Below, one piece after another: positions 17,401-25,485 of a stretch of DNA of 64,000 nucleotides (position 1 is its first letter; each line of letters opens with the position of its first letter). The notes beneath the pieces are model-generated. The model searched no databases, was not told the DNA's origin, and saw only the letters and a program-made list of their open reading frames with translations. The translations under genes and the position numbers were made by a program. The DNA lies in assembly GCA_015063225.1 (NCBI GenBank), contig SUSU01000003.1:1-64000 (forward strand). Reading direction: 5' to 3'. The stretch comes from Thermoplasmata archaeon. Lineage in GTDB: Archaea > Thermoplasmatota > Thermoplasmata > Methanomassiliicoccales > Methanomethylophilaceae.

Positions 17401-18149
17401 AACCCGAGCACGGTGCATTTCACCAGTGCGGAAGGGAGGAACTTCCCGTCCTTGAACATGTACTTCCCGACCGTGTCGGCGATGCCGAGCATCCCCTGTT
17501 CCTTGTCGGTGTGGCCGTCGCCGTAGACGAGGATGACGTTGTACCCCCTCTTCTCGAAACGTTCGAAGAGTCCGTACTCCACATCGGTGTTGTCGTTGTT
17601 CCACTGGGCGCGGGATGCGATGATCCCTATCCACGGGGCATCCTTCACCTTGTAATCCCGGAGGTAATCCTCTATGGAATCGTACCTCTCCCCGCTGGGG
17701 TGGATGATGCCGTGCCAAGGCAGAGATATGGGGGCGGGGACCTCGACGTCGCGTCCGAGGAAGGTCCTCATGAGATACAGGAGGCACCCTTTGCAGTTCG
17801 CCCTCCCATTCAGTCCCAGGTACTCCTGGCACCTAATGGCGGCCTCCTTCGGGCCGGTGGTGTAGATGTAGTTGATGGCATCATGTCCCATGGAGAGGAC
17901 GGGGACGCTGTCGGGCAGTCTCTTCACGATCCTCTCGACGGGTTCGAGGAGGTCGGTGCCCATCATGTGCAGGAGGACGACCGCGGATTCCCGCATGTCC
18001 TTCTCGATCCTGTCGATGAGGGAGGGGTCTTCGAAGATCATCATGCGGGTGAACGGCACGACCTCGATGTCGAGCTCTTTGGCCGCGTCCCTCAGCGATT
18101 TGGCGTAGCTGTCCCACACGAGAGCGGTTATCTTAGGTATTGATTCCAT
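14403..18149 (-). CDS. cobN: CobN/BchH-type metal chelatase large subunit (divergent copy)
   Basis: A 1248-residue cytosolic CobN/magnesium-chelatase subunit H family protein, normal full length. The family inserts Co into corrinoid rings (or Mg into porphyrin). Corrinoids are essential to methylotrophic methanogens. The central motif, around residue 535, reads HTGMHGNMEYLPGK, where canonical CobN has H-x-G-T-H-G-x-x-E-W-L-P-G-K, so this copy is the divergent one. It follows the second cobN by 10 bases in the same operon, and its stop faces the RNA locus. It may serve another metal or tetrapyrrole (inference). No ChlI/ChlD or CobST gene is in the window. Confidence 0.9.
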   Translation of the reverse strand: MESIPKITALVWDSYAKSLRDAAKELDIEVVPFTRMMIFEDPSLIDRIEKDMRESAVVLLHMMGTDLLEPVERIVKRLPDSVPVLSMGHDAINYIYTTGPKEAAIRCQEYLGLNGRANCKGCLLYLMRTFLGRDVEVPAPISLPWHGIIHPSGERYDSIEDYLRDYKVKDAPWIGIIASRAQWNNDNTDVEYGLFERFEKRGYNVILVYGDGHTDKEQGMLGIADTVGKYMFKDGKFLPSALVKCTVLGFGTPSEYGKDTDFLRSLDVPVFQPVVPSSMSRKTFEESPGLKRDISFAITFQEFEGTIEPILIGFARQENESDAHRTLIPERADHLVDRVIRRIELRNKPNRDKKVAFILNNYPCANADANVGEAHNLNVMDSLANILRRLKEEGYTVDAPDTGKGIMDYILSHKAMSDFRWTDSSEIERCGGVLYHMSNAEYRGWFDTLSDKVREDVIRVWGEPPGESMVRDGQILISGVRFGNVLMLVQPKRGCYGPKCDGTVCRILHDPVCPPTHQYLATYHWLDSIFKVDAIVHTGMHGNMEYLPGKGTGLTADCYPDICIGTMPHLYIFDAGGPPAATLAKRRGYATLIDHMPPAIERVKAYGPIEDLRVALEQYDSAKNDPLRAEEFHKILREAGIAVGMDASDLEGKTLQETLKLCTEEYSRLTNTHVQIGLHIMGETPDLRKKATLVTSIIAAGEKSVCKAYASSKGIDYTKCLTEPDGIEPVTGRPNPMVVSDIYDGCLAMVESVLSGGSCLLGPLVEERILSISQKIDASDEIGAFIHALGGGFTPPGPCGLLTQGREDVLPTGRNTFSIDPRGIPTKTSWRTGVILADKTIERYRQDTGEMPETISLFWMSSDLMNDGGEMMSQMMYLLGTKPVWGKGGQVESFEIIPLEELGRPRIDVTVRSSGILMETFPACLDLLDNAVIAVSALDEPPESNFVKKHTLASMADGIPSDDATARIFCSAPGSATSGVPLAIYANAWKTERDLADIYVATNGYAYGNNRNGKPLHRQFMNSLSTTSLSYTKIGTDEYDILGSPGFFGNIGGMAIASKIITGKNVKSYFGDTRVSGAAGVHTLKDEIRRVTKGRLLNPQWIEGMKAAGYQGAAEIMKRSGRVYGYGATTDAVDDRIFDDIARTFVNDPEMREFFRQNNPFAGEELARRLLEAAERGFWKADPEVLEKLKNNYLMFEGDLEGIAGDGEYQGSSTEIASYADVEAWKESNGKVMESVRTMMDGKTARTD

Positions 18150-18159
18150 GAGAATTGCC

Positions 18160-21100
18160 TCAGCGGTCGGTAATCTCCTCGATCCTTGCTTCCGTTTCGA
18201 TGTACAGTTCTTTCAGTTTATCTTTATAATCGTCGGTGGCGTCCCACAGGCCCCTCTCGATGGCTTCCTGCAAGCGGTTGAGGATGTTCATCATGGCGTA
18301 GGGGTTCACGTTCTTCATCCATTCCTGCGTGTCCTTGTCGAAGAGGTACTTGTCCGCGAGCCCCTCGTACATCCAATCCTCTCCGATGCCCGAGGTGGCA
18401 TCCCACGCCATGGTGAACTCCACCACGTTGGCGAGTTCGGCGGCGCCGCGGTAGCCGTGCTCCTTCAGGCCGTTGATGAACTTGGGGTTGAGCGCCTTGC
18501 TGCGCACGGTGAAGCGCAGTTCCTCCTGGGTGGAACGGATCTTGCTCTTCTTGGGGTCGGAATCGTCGCCCATGTAGGTGACGGCGTCCTTCCTCCCGTA
18601 GGTCCTGACGAAGGAGTTCATCCCTCCCAGGAACTCGTAGTAGTCGTCGCAGTCCAGGATGTCTATCTCCCTGTCCGCGATGTTCTTCACGGTGACGGCG
18701 ACCTTGGAGAACCTGCGGCAGAACTCCTCGGTCATCTTGGTCCCGTATTCCCCCTTGGCGTATCCGTTGGAGCACCAGTCGCGGTAGATGTTCGCGAGGT
18801 CCTCCACGGTCTCCCACGCGCTGGAGGATATCGCATGGTTCACCCCGGCGCCGTACGCACCGGGCGGTGCGCCGAAGAGTCTGACGGAGTTCCTCCTGCG
18901 CGCCTCGTCGGGGGTGAGGCCTGCCGCTATCCCCTCGACTATGTCCTTCCTGAGGTTGGCGGCGATGGCGTTGTCCTCGTCGTCCTCGTCCAGGTCCATG
19001 ACCATCTTGACTGCGTCGTCGATGAGGTCGATGAGGTTCGGGAAGGTGTCCCTGAACAGTCCGGTGATGTTGACGGTGACGTCCACGCGGGGTCTCCCGA
19101 GCTCCTTGACGGGGATGACTTCGAGCCCGAGGACCTGTCCGCCGGTCCTGCTCCAGATGGGTCTGAGGCCCATGAGCCAGAGGATGTATGCGACGTCATC
19201 CCCGCCGGTCTTCATGGTGTCGGTGGCCCATATCACGAACCCTATCTCGCGGGGGAATCCGCCGTGCTCGTTGGCGTATTTCTCGATCATCTGGTCGGCC
19301 ATGCGCTTCCCGATCTCCCACGAGGACTTCGAGGGCACGAGCGAGGGGTCGAGGGAGTACATGTTCCTCCCAGTGGGCAGGATGTCGGCGTTCCCTCTGG
19401 TGGGTGCGCCGGAGGGTCCGGGGAGCACGAACTCCCCGTTGATGCCGTCGAAGAGGTGGTCCATCTCGTCGGCCATCCTTTTGATTTTCACGGAAACGCT
19501 GTTGCAGGTGTACTCCACGGATTCGCGAAGCTCGTCGGAGACCTTCCCGTAATCTTTCCTTATCTTCTCCACCGAACGTTCCGCGTCGAAACCGTCCTCC
19601 CTCATCCACTGGATGAAGGCCATGAGCTCCCTGTCGATGCGGTCGATCTCCTCGGAGTTCAGTTTCCCGTCGGCGGTGGTCCCGGAGACGTCGTCCACCG
19701 CGTGCACCATGTCGAATCCCTGGTTGGCGGCGAAGGCGTCCCTGAGGGATCTCACGTCGCCGTTGTCCAGTCTCGTCAGTGAGTACACCATCTCGTCGAA
19801 GTGAAGTCTCTCGGGCACCTTCCCGAGGATGTGGAGGTTGGCCCTGATGAGTGCATCCTTCATTTCCTCGATGTACTCGTGCAGTTCCACGATGTAGGGG
19901 CCGAACCCTTCCGGCCCGGGGTCGTTCTCGGGGGTTATCCCGAGGTCGTTGAGCATATCGTTCTTCCTGGCGGCCTCGTAGATCTGCCTGGTCATCTCTG
20001 CAAGCCTCTCCTCGGATGCGCCGCCCTTGTTCTTCAGGTAGTTCTGTATCTGGACGTTGACCTCGTCTAGTTCGTCATAGGAGTCCGCTCTCGCCATCGA
20101 GGGCGTCATGTGGCCGATGACCACGCTCTCGATGCGCCTCTTGGTCTGCATGGCCTCGCCGGGGTCGTCGATGATGTAGGGGTAGAGGTTCGGGATCCCG
20201 TCGAGCACGACGCAGGGCTCGCACTTCCTGGACATACCGACGTTCTTACCGGGCAGCCACTCGATGGTCCCGTGTGTCCCGGTGTGGATGATCATGTCCG
20301 CCTTGAACACATCCCTGAGCCATCTGTAGAAGCCGAGGTACTGGTGCTGGGGGAACAGGAGGGGGTCGTGGATGTTCTGCGCGAACTTCTCCGCCCTCCC
20401 GCGAAGGGGCTGGTAACCGACGTAGATGTTCCCTTTGACCAATCCCGGGATGACCATATCGTCGCCGTCGGTGCACAGTGTGCCAGGAGGTTCTCCCCAG
20501 TCCTTTATCTTCATCTCCTGGTTCCATTCCGGGATGGATTCGAAGTGTCCGACGTAGTCCTTCTTGGACATCATGTCGGCGGCGTGCTCCCTCATGTATT
20601 CCGCGGGGAGGTTGTCGAGGTCGTTGGTGACGTTGTCGAGGATCTCCTTCACCAGTGCCTCGCCGTTCTCGGGCACGTTGGTGACGGTGTAGCCTTCGTC
20701 CCTGAACCTCTTCAGCTCGTTGGCGATGGTCTCCATGGTGTCGAGTCCCGCCGCGCCTCCGATGTTCCCGGAGTTGGCCACGGACTGCCACATGAGAATG
20801 GCCACCTTCCTGTCCTTCTTGGGGGTGGACCTGAGCTTTCCCCATCCGTAGGCCACGCGGCAGAGGTGCTCGATCCTGTCGGGGATGGGTAAGGACCTCC
20901 TGTTGCCCTTGGTGCGGGGGCGGTACGCGATGGGGACGGTGATGATGTCGCCATTCAGTTCAGGGTACGTGACATTGGCCTCCATGTCGTTCTTCGAGAG
21001 GCCGATCCTGTCGTCCTCGAAATCGTGGTAGTCGCCGGCGACGGTGAGGCCGAAGACGATGGGGACGTTCAGGCAGTCGCGGAAGTAGTTGGTCTCCTCC

Positions 21101-21894
21101 ACTCCGGTGAAGCTGTAGGTGGATGAACGCGAGAAGGACACGAGGGACACTGCGACATCGATTATCGGTACGCCCTCAGGACGGAAGTATTGGTCGAGGA
21201 TCCTCTTCAGCCCCTCGTACCCGTCGTCGCTGAAGTTGGAGAAGAACACGGGGATGGTGCTCATCCCGTGGGCTTCCAAAGCACGGATGACTGCGGCCAC
21301 GTGGTCGGTGTCCTTGTAGACGTCTATGTATCCCGGTATCACGACCCCCGCACGCACCCTCCTCTGCGGGAGGGTCTTCATGTACTCCTCGACGGTGATG
21401 TCGTCGGGGAAATCGGGGTGGAAGATGCCGTGCTCCCTCCTCGGGACGGGCGCAGGGGGGAGGGTGTCGGTGAGCTTCAGCATGTGGGCGGCGTACCATA
21501 ACGTGGAGATGTCGTTCTCTGTTCCCTTGGCGTCGGAGTAGCTGAAGAGGGTCTTGAAGTCCTCGTTGCTCCCCTTGTAGAGGTCCTTGACGAGTGACAT
21601 CACCTCTGGTGTCCCGGCGTGGATGTAGACGAGTGCGGAGGATTTCCTCAGGGTGTCGATGTACTTGTCGAACTTCAGGAAGCGGTACGGGTCCCCCATG
21701 ATGCGGACATATACGAAATTCGCATCCGCGGTCTTGCGGACCAGGTTACCGTACAGGAGGACGTCGTCGTTGACGTCCTCGCAGTTGACGCCGAAGACAT
21801 CTACATCAATCCCTATGCGTTTGCTCAGTTCGGCGCCTGCCTTCTCCAACAACTGAGCATCCACATGCCTTATCGAAACATAGACTACTTTCAT
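18160..21894 (-). CDS. cobN: CobN-type cobaltochelatase large subunit (canonical copy)
   Basis: A 1244-residue CobN with the canonical core HTGTHGTIEWLPGK near residue 535, followed by YPYIIDDPGEAMQTKRR and the late SYAWE-region equivalents. It is the likely cobaltochelatase large subunit for corrinoid synthesis. ATG 21894 (MKVVYVSIRHVD) is preferred over the ATG 33 bases upstream because a TATA box (21918-21926) lies about 28 bases before it, so the message is leaderless. It is the first gene of the two-gene cobN operon, and both products are full length and intact. Tandem paralogs suggest division of labour between metals or ring substrates (inference). Confidence 0.92.
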   Translation of the reverse strand: MKVVYVSIRHVDAQLLEKAGAELSKRIGIDVDVFGVNCEDVNDDVLLYGNLVRKTADANFVYVRIMGDPYRFLKFDKYIDTLRKSSALVYIHAGTPEVMSLVKDLYKGSNEDFKTLFSYSDAKGTENDISTLWYAAHMLKLTDTLPPAPVPRREHGIFHPDFPDDITVEEYMKTLPQRRVRAGVVIPGYIDVYKDTDHVAAVIRALEAHGMSTIPVFFSNFSDDGYEGLKRILDQYFRPEGVPIIDVAVSLVSFSRSSTYSFTGVEETNYFRDCLNVPIVFGLTVAGDYHDFEDDRIGLSKNDMEANVTYPELNGDIITVPIAYRPRTKGNRRSLPIPDRIEHLCRVAYGWGKLRSTPKKDRKVAILMWQSVANSGNIGGAAGLDTMETIANELKRFRDEGYTVTNVPENGEALVKEILDNVTNDLDNLPAEYMREHAADMMSKKDYVGHFESIPEWNQEMKIKDWGEPPGTLCTDGDDMVIPGLVKGNIYVGYQPLRGRAEKFAQNIHDPLLFPQHQYLGFYRWLRDVFKADMIIHTGTHGTIEWLPGKNVGMSRKCEPCVVLDGIPNLYPYIIDDPGEAMQTKRRIESVVIGHMTPSMARADSYDELDEVNVQIQNYLKNKGGASEERLAEMTRQIYEAARKNDMLNDLGITPENDPGPEGFGPYIVELHEYIEEMKDALIRANLHILGKVPERLHFDEMVYSLTRLDNGDVRSLRDAFAANQGFDMVHAVDDVSGTTADGKLNSEEIDRIDRELMAFIQWMREDGFDAERSVEKIRKDYGKVSDELRESVEYTCNSVSVKIKRMADEMDHLFDGINGEFVLPGPSGAPTRGNADILPTGRNMYSLDPSLVPSKSSWEIGKRMADQMIEKYANEHGGFPREIGFVIWATDTMKTGGDDVAYILWLMGLRPIWSRTGGQVLGLEVIPVKELGRPRVDVTVNITGLFRDTFPNLIDLIDDAVKMVMDLDEDDEDNAIAANLRKDIVEGIAAGLTPDEARRRNSVRLFGAPPGAYGAGVNHAISSSAWETVEDLANIYRDWCSNGYAKGEYGTKMTEEFCRRFSKVAVTVKNIADREIDILDCDDYYEFLGGMNSFVRTYGRKDAVTYMGDDSDPKKSKIRSTQEELRFTVRSKALNPKFINGLKEHGYRGAAELANVVEFTMAWDATSGIGEDWMYEGLADKYLFDKDTQEWMKNVNPYAMMNILNRLQEAIERGLWDATDDYKDKLKELYIETEARIEEITDR

Positions 21895-22023
21895 CCCGAC
21901 CGCCCCGATGTCTATCGGATAATACATCCAAATGTAATACGACTAATAATTGTTGTCGTGGGGGTCTGAGAAATAATGGTCTGAAAACACATTTATCGCG
22001 CGGTTCGATGGCGTACCGATAAG

Positions 22024-23172
22024 ATGATCGCCAAGGTCGCGGACAGCATCGCAATGGTCACGGTAGAGGACCCCACCGACGAGCCCTTCGAGGGAAGATA
22101 CCCCATCCCGGAGGGTGTGACGTACAACTCCTATGTCATCAGGGATGAGAAGACCGCCGTGCTCGACACGATGGATGCGAAGGTCACCGACCTGTGGAAG
22201 GAGGAGCTCCTCGAGGTCCTCGGAGACACCACTCCAGACTATCTCGTGGTGCACCACATGGAGCCCGACCACGCCGCGAACATCATCACGTTCCTGGAGA
22301 TGTTCCCGTCCGCGAGGATCGTCACCTCCGCCAAGGCGCAGAAGATGATGGACCAGTTCTTCAACCGCGACATGTCGTCCCATTGCGACATCGTTTCCGA
22401 GGGTTCCGTACTGGAATTGGGGAAGCACAGCCTCAGGTTCATCGAAGCCCCCTTCGTGCATTGGCCCGAGGTCCTCATGTCCTACGAGCAGTCCGAGGGG
22501 ATCCTGTTCTCGGCGGACGGGTTCGGGCGCTTCGGTCCGGCCAGCCGCGAGTTCGATTGGGTGGAAGGAGCCAGAAGGTATTATTTCAACATCGTGGGGA
22601 AGTTCGGGGCGAACGTCCAGAAGGTACTCAAGAAGGTCGCGGACCTCGATATCAGGAAGATTTGCCCCCTGCACGGGCCCGTTCTCGATTCGGATTTGGG
22701 GAAGTACGTCGCACTCTACGACACCTGGAGTTCCTACCGTCCGGAGGAGGATGGTATCGCAGTCGTCCATGCGGGATTCTACGGGAACACCGCCCGTGCC
22801 GCGGAATTCGCCGCGGAATGTCTCAGGGAATCTGGGAAAAAGGTCGATGTTGTGGACCTCGTCCATCAAGATGTTTCTTATGCCGTCGAGGCCGCATACC
22901 GTTATTCCGAGATGATTGTCGCTGCCACCACCTATGAGGGCGGGCTCAATCCCGCCATGGAGATGTTCCTCAGGGAGTTGTCTGCGAAGAAATTCCAGTC
23001 CAGGAAGGTCGGGGTCATCGAGAACGGTTCGTTCGGTCCCACTGCGGGGAAGTACATGCTCGCGATTCTGGGGGAGATGTCCGTGGAGATCGTCGGCGAG
23101 AAGGTGACTATCCTCTCCTCCATGAGCGAGGAAAACAAAGCCGAAATAAGGAATCTCTGCGGAATGTTCTGA
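22024..23172 (+). CDS. fprA: Flavodiiron protein (FprA-type oxidase)
   Basis: A 382-residue A-type flavoprotein that reduces O2 to water. In methanogens the electron donor is usually F420H2. The metallo-beta-lactamase domain (1-245) carries the diiron ligands H78-x-E80-x-D82-H83, then HWPE, SADGFG and LHGP. The C-terminal flavodoxin domain begins about residue 248 (FYGNTARAAEF binds the FMN phosphate). All expected metal ligands are present. A TATA box (about 21990-21997) lies some 30 bases before the ATG, divergent from the cobN operon. It is an oxygen-defence function of a strict anaerobe. Confidence 0.93.
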   Translation: MIAKVADSIAMVTVEDPTDEPFEGRYPIPEGVTYNSYVIRDEKTAVLDTMDAKVTDLWKEELLEVLGDTTPDYLVVHHMEPDHAANIITFLEMFPSARIVTSAKAQKMMDQFFNRDMSSHCDIVSEGSVLELGKHSLRFIEAPFVHWPEVLMSYEQSEGILFSADGFGRFGPASREFDWVEGARRYYFNIVGKFGANVQKVLKKVADLDIRKICPLHGPVLDSDLGKYVALYDTWSSYRPEEDGIAVVHAGFYGNTARAAEFAAECLRESGKKVDVVDLVHQDVSYAVEAAYRYSEMIVAATTYEGGLNPAMEMFLRELSAKKFQSRKVGVIENGSFGPTAGKYMLAILGEMSVEIVGEKVTILSSMSEENKAEIRNLCGMF

Positions 23173-23225
23173 GTTCCGTTTCACGAAACTCTTCGTTAGT
23201 CACTCAGTAGATCTTTGTAGATCAC

Positions 23226-23261
23226 CCTACAAGTAATCCTACAAGTTACCCCACAAGTAAA
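23226..23261 (+). repeat. Three tandem 12-bp repeats before the first Fic gene
   Basis: CCTACAAGTAAT, CCTACAAGTTAC and CCCACAAGTAAA follow head to tail, with an inverted half-copy (TTTGTAG, 23214-23220) just upstream. They precede TATA-like TATTTTATAATT (about 23285-23296) and probably bind a regulator. Confidence 0.65.
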
Positions 23262-23315
23262 AATGTAAAATAGTTATTGCTGGCTATTTTATAATTGAAA
23301 GGAATTATTATTTTT

Positions 23316-24290
23316 GTGTCTTTAACAATTAGCGAAATTCCTAAATTTGTTTTTTCCAAAAAAATCGCATCAGCGGATGAAGCAATTAGGGCCATAATTA
23401 ACGAACTAAAGGGCCGTACCTGCGGTGACATTAGGCCTATTTTGAGAAAGACCGCACGCATTAGTTCAATTCATTCAACGATAGCTATCGAGGGTAATTC
23501 CCTCGGCCCTCTGAAAGTAAAAGACGTAATCAATGGTAAACCGATAGATGGGCCGTTCGATGAGATAACAGAGGCAAAGAATGCAATCGAAGCATATCGT
23601 CTGATTGATAAAACGGACATAATGTCCGTTGATTGTTTTCTTAAGATTGAGTCCATCATGATGTGGGGTCTTGTGGAAGAAAACGGTTTCAGAGACGGAA
23701 AAGTGGTCATCGCCGAGGGTGAGAAGATAATCTACGAACCTCCGGAAGCGGGCGAGGTCGCATCGATGATCGAAAAGATGTTCGAATGGTGTTCCTCATC
23801 CGGATATCCGTTGCACATCACATCTGCCGTGATGCACTACTACATCGAGGCAATCCATCCTTTCCGTGACGGAAACGGCAGGATGGGGCGTTTTTGGCAT
23901 AGTGCGATGTTGCGTAAAGAGAGCAAACTGTTCAGATTGCTGTCGATAGAGAACGCCATACGTAACCGTCAGCAGGATTATTATCAGGTCCTCGAACGCT
24001 GTCAGACGGTCTCCGATTGCACGGAATTCATTGAATTCATGCTGGATATCGTATTGTCCTCTCTGAGGACACTGACACACATCATGGAACCGAAGATGGC
24101 CGCAATCCTCATGGCGATAGGCAGCAAGACGATGTCTTCATCCGAGATTATGTCTCAATTAGGTCTCAGGGACAGGGGACATTTCCAGAAGGAGTATCTG
24201 CGTCCCGCTTTGGATTACGGGTTCATCGAGATGACCGATCCGGAAAGTCCCCGCAGCCCTACGCAGAAGTACAGAAGAATCATCCTGTGA
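23316..24290 (+). CDS. Fic-domain protein 1 (AMP-transferase type)
   Basis: Fic enzymes transfer AMP or another phosphate-bearing group to target proteins. From GTG 23316 this is 324 residues. The active-site motif HPFRDGNGR is complete at 181-189, and an N-terminal inhibitory-helix motif is present (TIAIEGN, S/TxxxE(G/N) type), so activity is probably self-restrained. The C-terminus looks like a winged-helix domain (about 250-324), typical of the longer Fic family. I prefer GTG 23316, with AAAGGA upstream and a TATA box about 27 bases before it. TTG 23295 is the alternative. Base composition is clearly AT-richer than its neighbours, a sign of transfer. It ends 43 bases before tRNA-Val. Confidence 0.88.
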   Translation: MSLTISEIPKFVFSKKIASADEAIRAIINELKGRTCGDIRPILRKTARISSIHSTIAIEGNSLGPLKVKDVINGKPIDGPFDEITEAKNAIEAYRLIDKTDIMSVDCFLKIESIMMWGLVEENGFRDGKVVIAEGEKIIYEPPEAGEVASMIEKMFEWCSSSGYPLHITSAVMHYYIEAIHPFRDGNGRMGRFWHSAMLRKESKLFRLLSIENAIRNRQQDYYQVLERCQTVSDCTEFIEFMLDIVLSSLRTLTHIMEPKMAAILMAIGSKTMSSSEIMSQLGLRDRGHFQKEYLRPALDYGFIEMTDPESPRSPTQKYRRIIL

Positions 24291-24332
24291 GGGCGACAGA
24301 GTCCCCCACGAATCAACGATGTTAGAAGTTAG

Positions 24333-24405
24333 TGGGCCCGGCCAGATTTGAACTGGCGACCTTCACAATGTCAATGTGACGTCATAACCCCTAGACCACG
24401 GGCCC
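24333..24405 (-). tRNA. tRNA-Val (anticodon GAC)
   Basis: Minus-strand cloverleaf: acceptor GGGCCCG/CGGGCCC, anticodon stem TCACA/TGTGA around loop TTGACAT (anticodon GAC, codon GTC), T-stem GCCAG/CTGGC around TTCAAAT, discriminator A. Confidence 0.95.
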
Positions 24406-24500
24406 AACGATTCTCTCGTATCTGGTTGCTATAAATATAGTTTTGGGCAACGCCGGAAATCTGGGAACTCCTTTATAGGAGGGATTCGCTGGTATCGGCG

Positions 24501-25484
24501 ATGATAACGCTGGGTATCGAAGGGACCGCCCACACCATGGGTGTGGGGATCGTGGATTCCGAGAAAGGTGTCCTGGCGAACGTCATCGACATGTACCGTC
24601 CTCCCCAGGGAGGTCTCCACCCCCGCGAGGCCGCCAACCATCACGCCGATGCGGTGGCCCCCGCCATCGAGAAGGCCCTTTCCGAAGCGGGTATTTCCGT
24701 GAAGGAGGTGGATCATGTAGCATTCTCCATGGGTCCCGGACTCGGCCCCTGTCTTCGTGTCGCAGGTACATCCGCACGTGCTCTGGCTTATTCCCTCGGC
24801 GTACCTATCACGGGAGTCAACCACTGTATCGCCCACATCGAGATCGGGAACCTCCTGACGGGGTGCGACGACCCCGCATTGCTCTATGCATCGGGGGGCA
24901 ACACGCAGGTCATCGCGTATGCGGACCAGCGTTACCGCATCTTCGGGGAGACCGAGGATGTCGGCATAGGGAACATGCTCGACAAGCTCGGGCGCGAATT
25001 GGGACTGGGGTATTATGCGGGCCCGAAGATCGAGGAACTCGCCCGTTCCGGCGACGTCCTCCTCGACATCCCGTACTCCGTGAAGGGCATGGACGTCTCC
25101 TTTTCGGGGATACTCACCGCCGCCGTCGCCCACAGGAAGAAGGGCAGGCGTCTGGAGGACATCTGTTTCTCCGTACAGGAGACCGCCTTCGCCATGCTCA
25201 CCGAGGTCACCGAGAGGGCCATGGCCCACATCGGGAAGGACCAGGTGCTCCTGGGAGGAGGGGTGGCGCAGAACGGACGCCTCCGCGAGATGGTGGACGA
25301 GATGGCCCGCGAGAGAGGAGCCAGGATGTTCGTTCCCGACCGCCAGTTCTGCCGGGACAACGGCGCGATGATCGCTTGGCTCGGGTCGCTGATGTACCGT
25401 TCCGGAGTGCGTATGGAGATAAGCGACACCGAGGTCAGGCAGAGGTTCAGGACCGACGAGGTGCCGGTCACCTGGCGCAGCTGA
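24501..25484 (+). CDS. kae1: KEOPS subunit Kae1 (tRNA threonylcarbamoyladenosine synthase)
   Basis: Kae1/TsaD transfers threonylcarbamoyl onto A37 of ANN-decoding tRNAs in the KEOPS complex. The 327-residue ASKHA-fold protein shows the N-terminal LGIEGTAHT nucleotide loop, the metal-binding [10 protein letters not shown] (about residues 110-120), ASGGNTQV and [11 protein letters not shown]. It ends VPVTWRS, where some archaea continue directly into the Bud32 kinase. Here the protein stops, so Bud32 must be encoded elsewhere. It is convergent with the GAN nuclease gene, with only one base between the stops. Confidence 0.95.
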   Translation: MITLGIEGTAHTMGVGIVDSEKGVLANVIDMYRPPQGGLHPREAANHHADAVAPAIEKALSEAGISVKEVDHVAFSMGPGLGPCLRVAGTSARALAYSLGVPITGVNHCIAHIEIGNLLTGCDDPALLYASGGNTQVIAYADQRYRIFGETEDVGIGNMLDKLGRELGLGYYAGPKIEELARSGDVLLDIPYSVKGMDVSFSGILTAAVAHRKKGRRLEDICFSVQETAFAMLTEVTERAMAHIGKDQVLLGGGVAQNGRLREMVDEMARERGARMFVPDRQFCRDNGAMIAWLGSLMYRSGVRMEISDTEVRQRFRTDEVPVTWRS

Positions 25485-25485
25485 A

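Noticed and set aside
15300-18143. A 947-codon open frame on the plus strand opposite the divergent cobN
   Set aside because: It is a mirror of the high-GC codon pattern of cobN. The translation is rich in Gly, Val, Glu and Asp in a shadow-like way, it has no domain and no promoter, and the minus strand encodes an unmistakable chelatase.
18148-19782. A 544-codon plus-strand frame opposite the canonical cobN
   Set aside because: Same antisense shadow effect. The opposite strand holds conserved CobN motifs.
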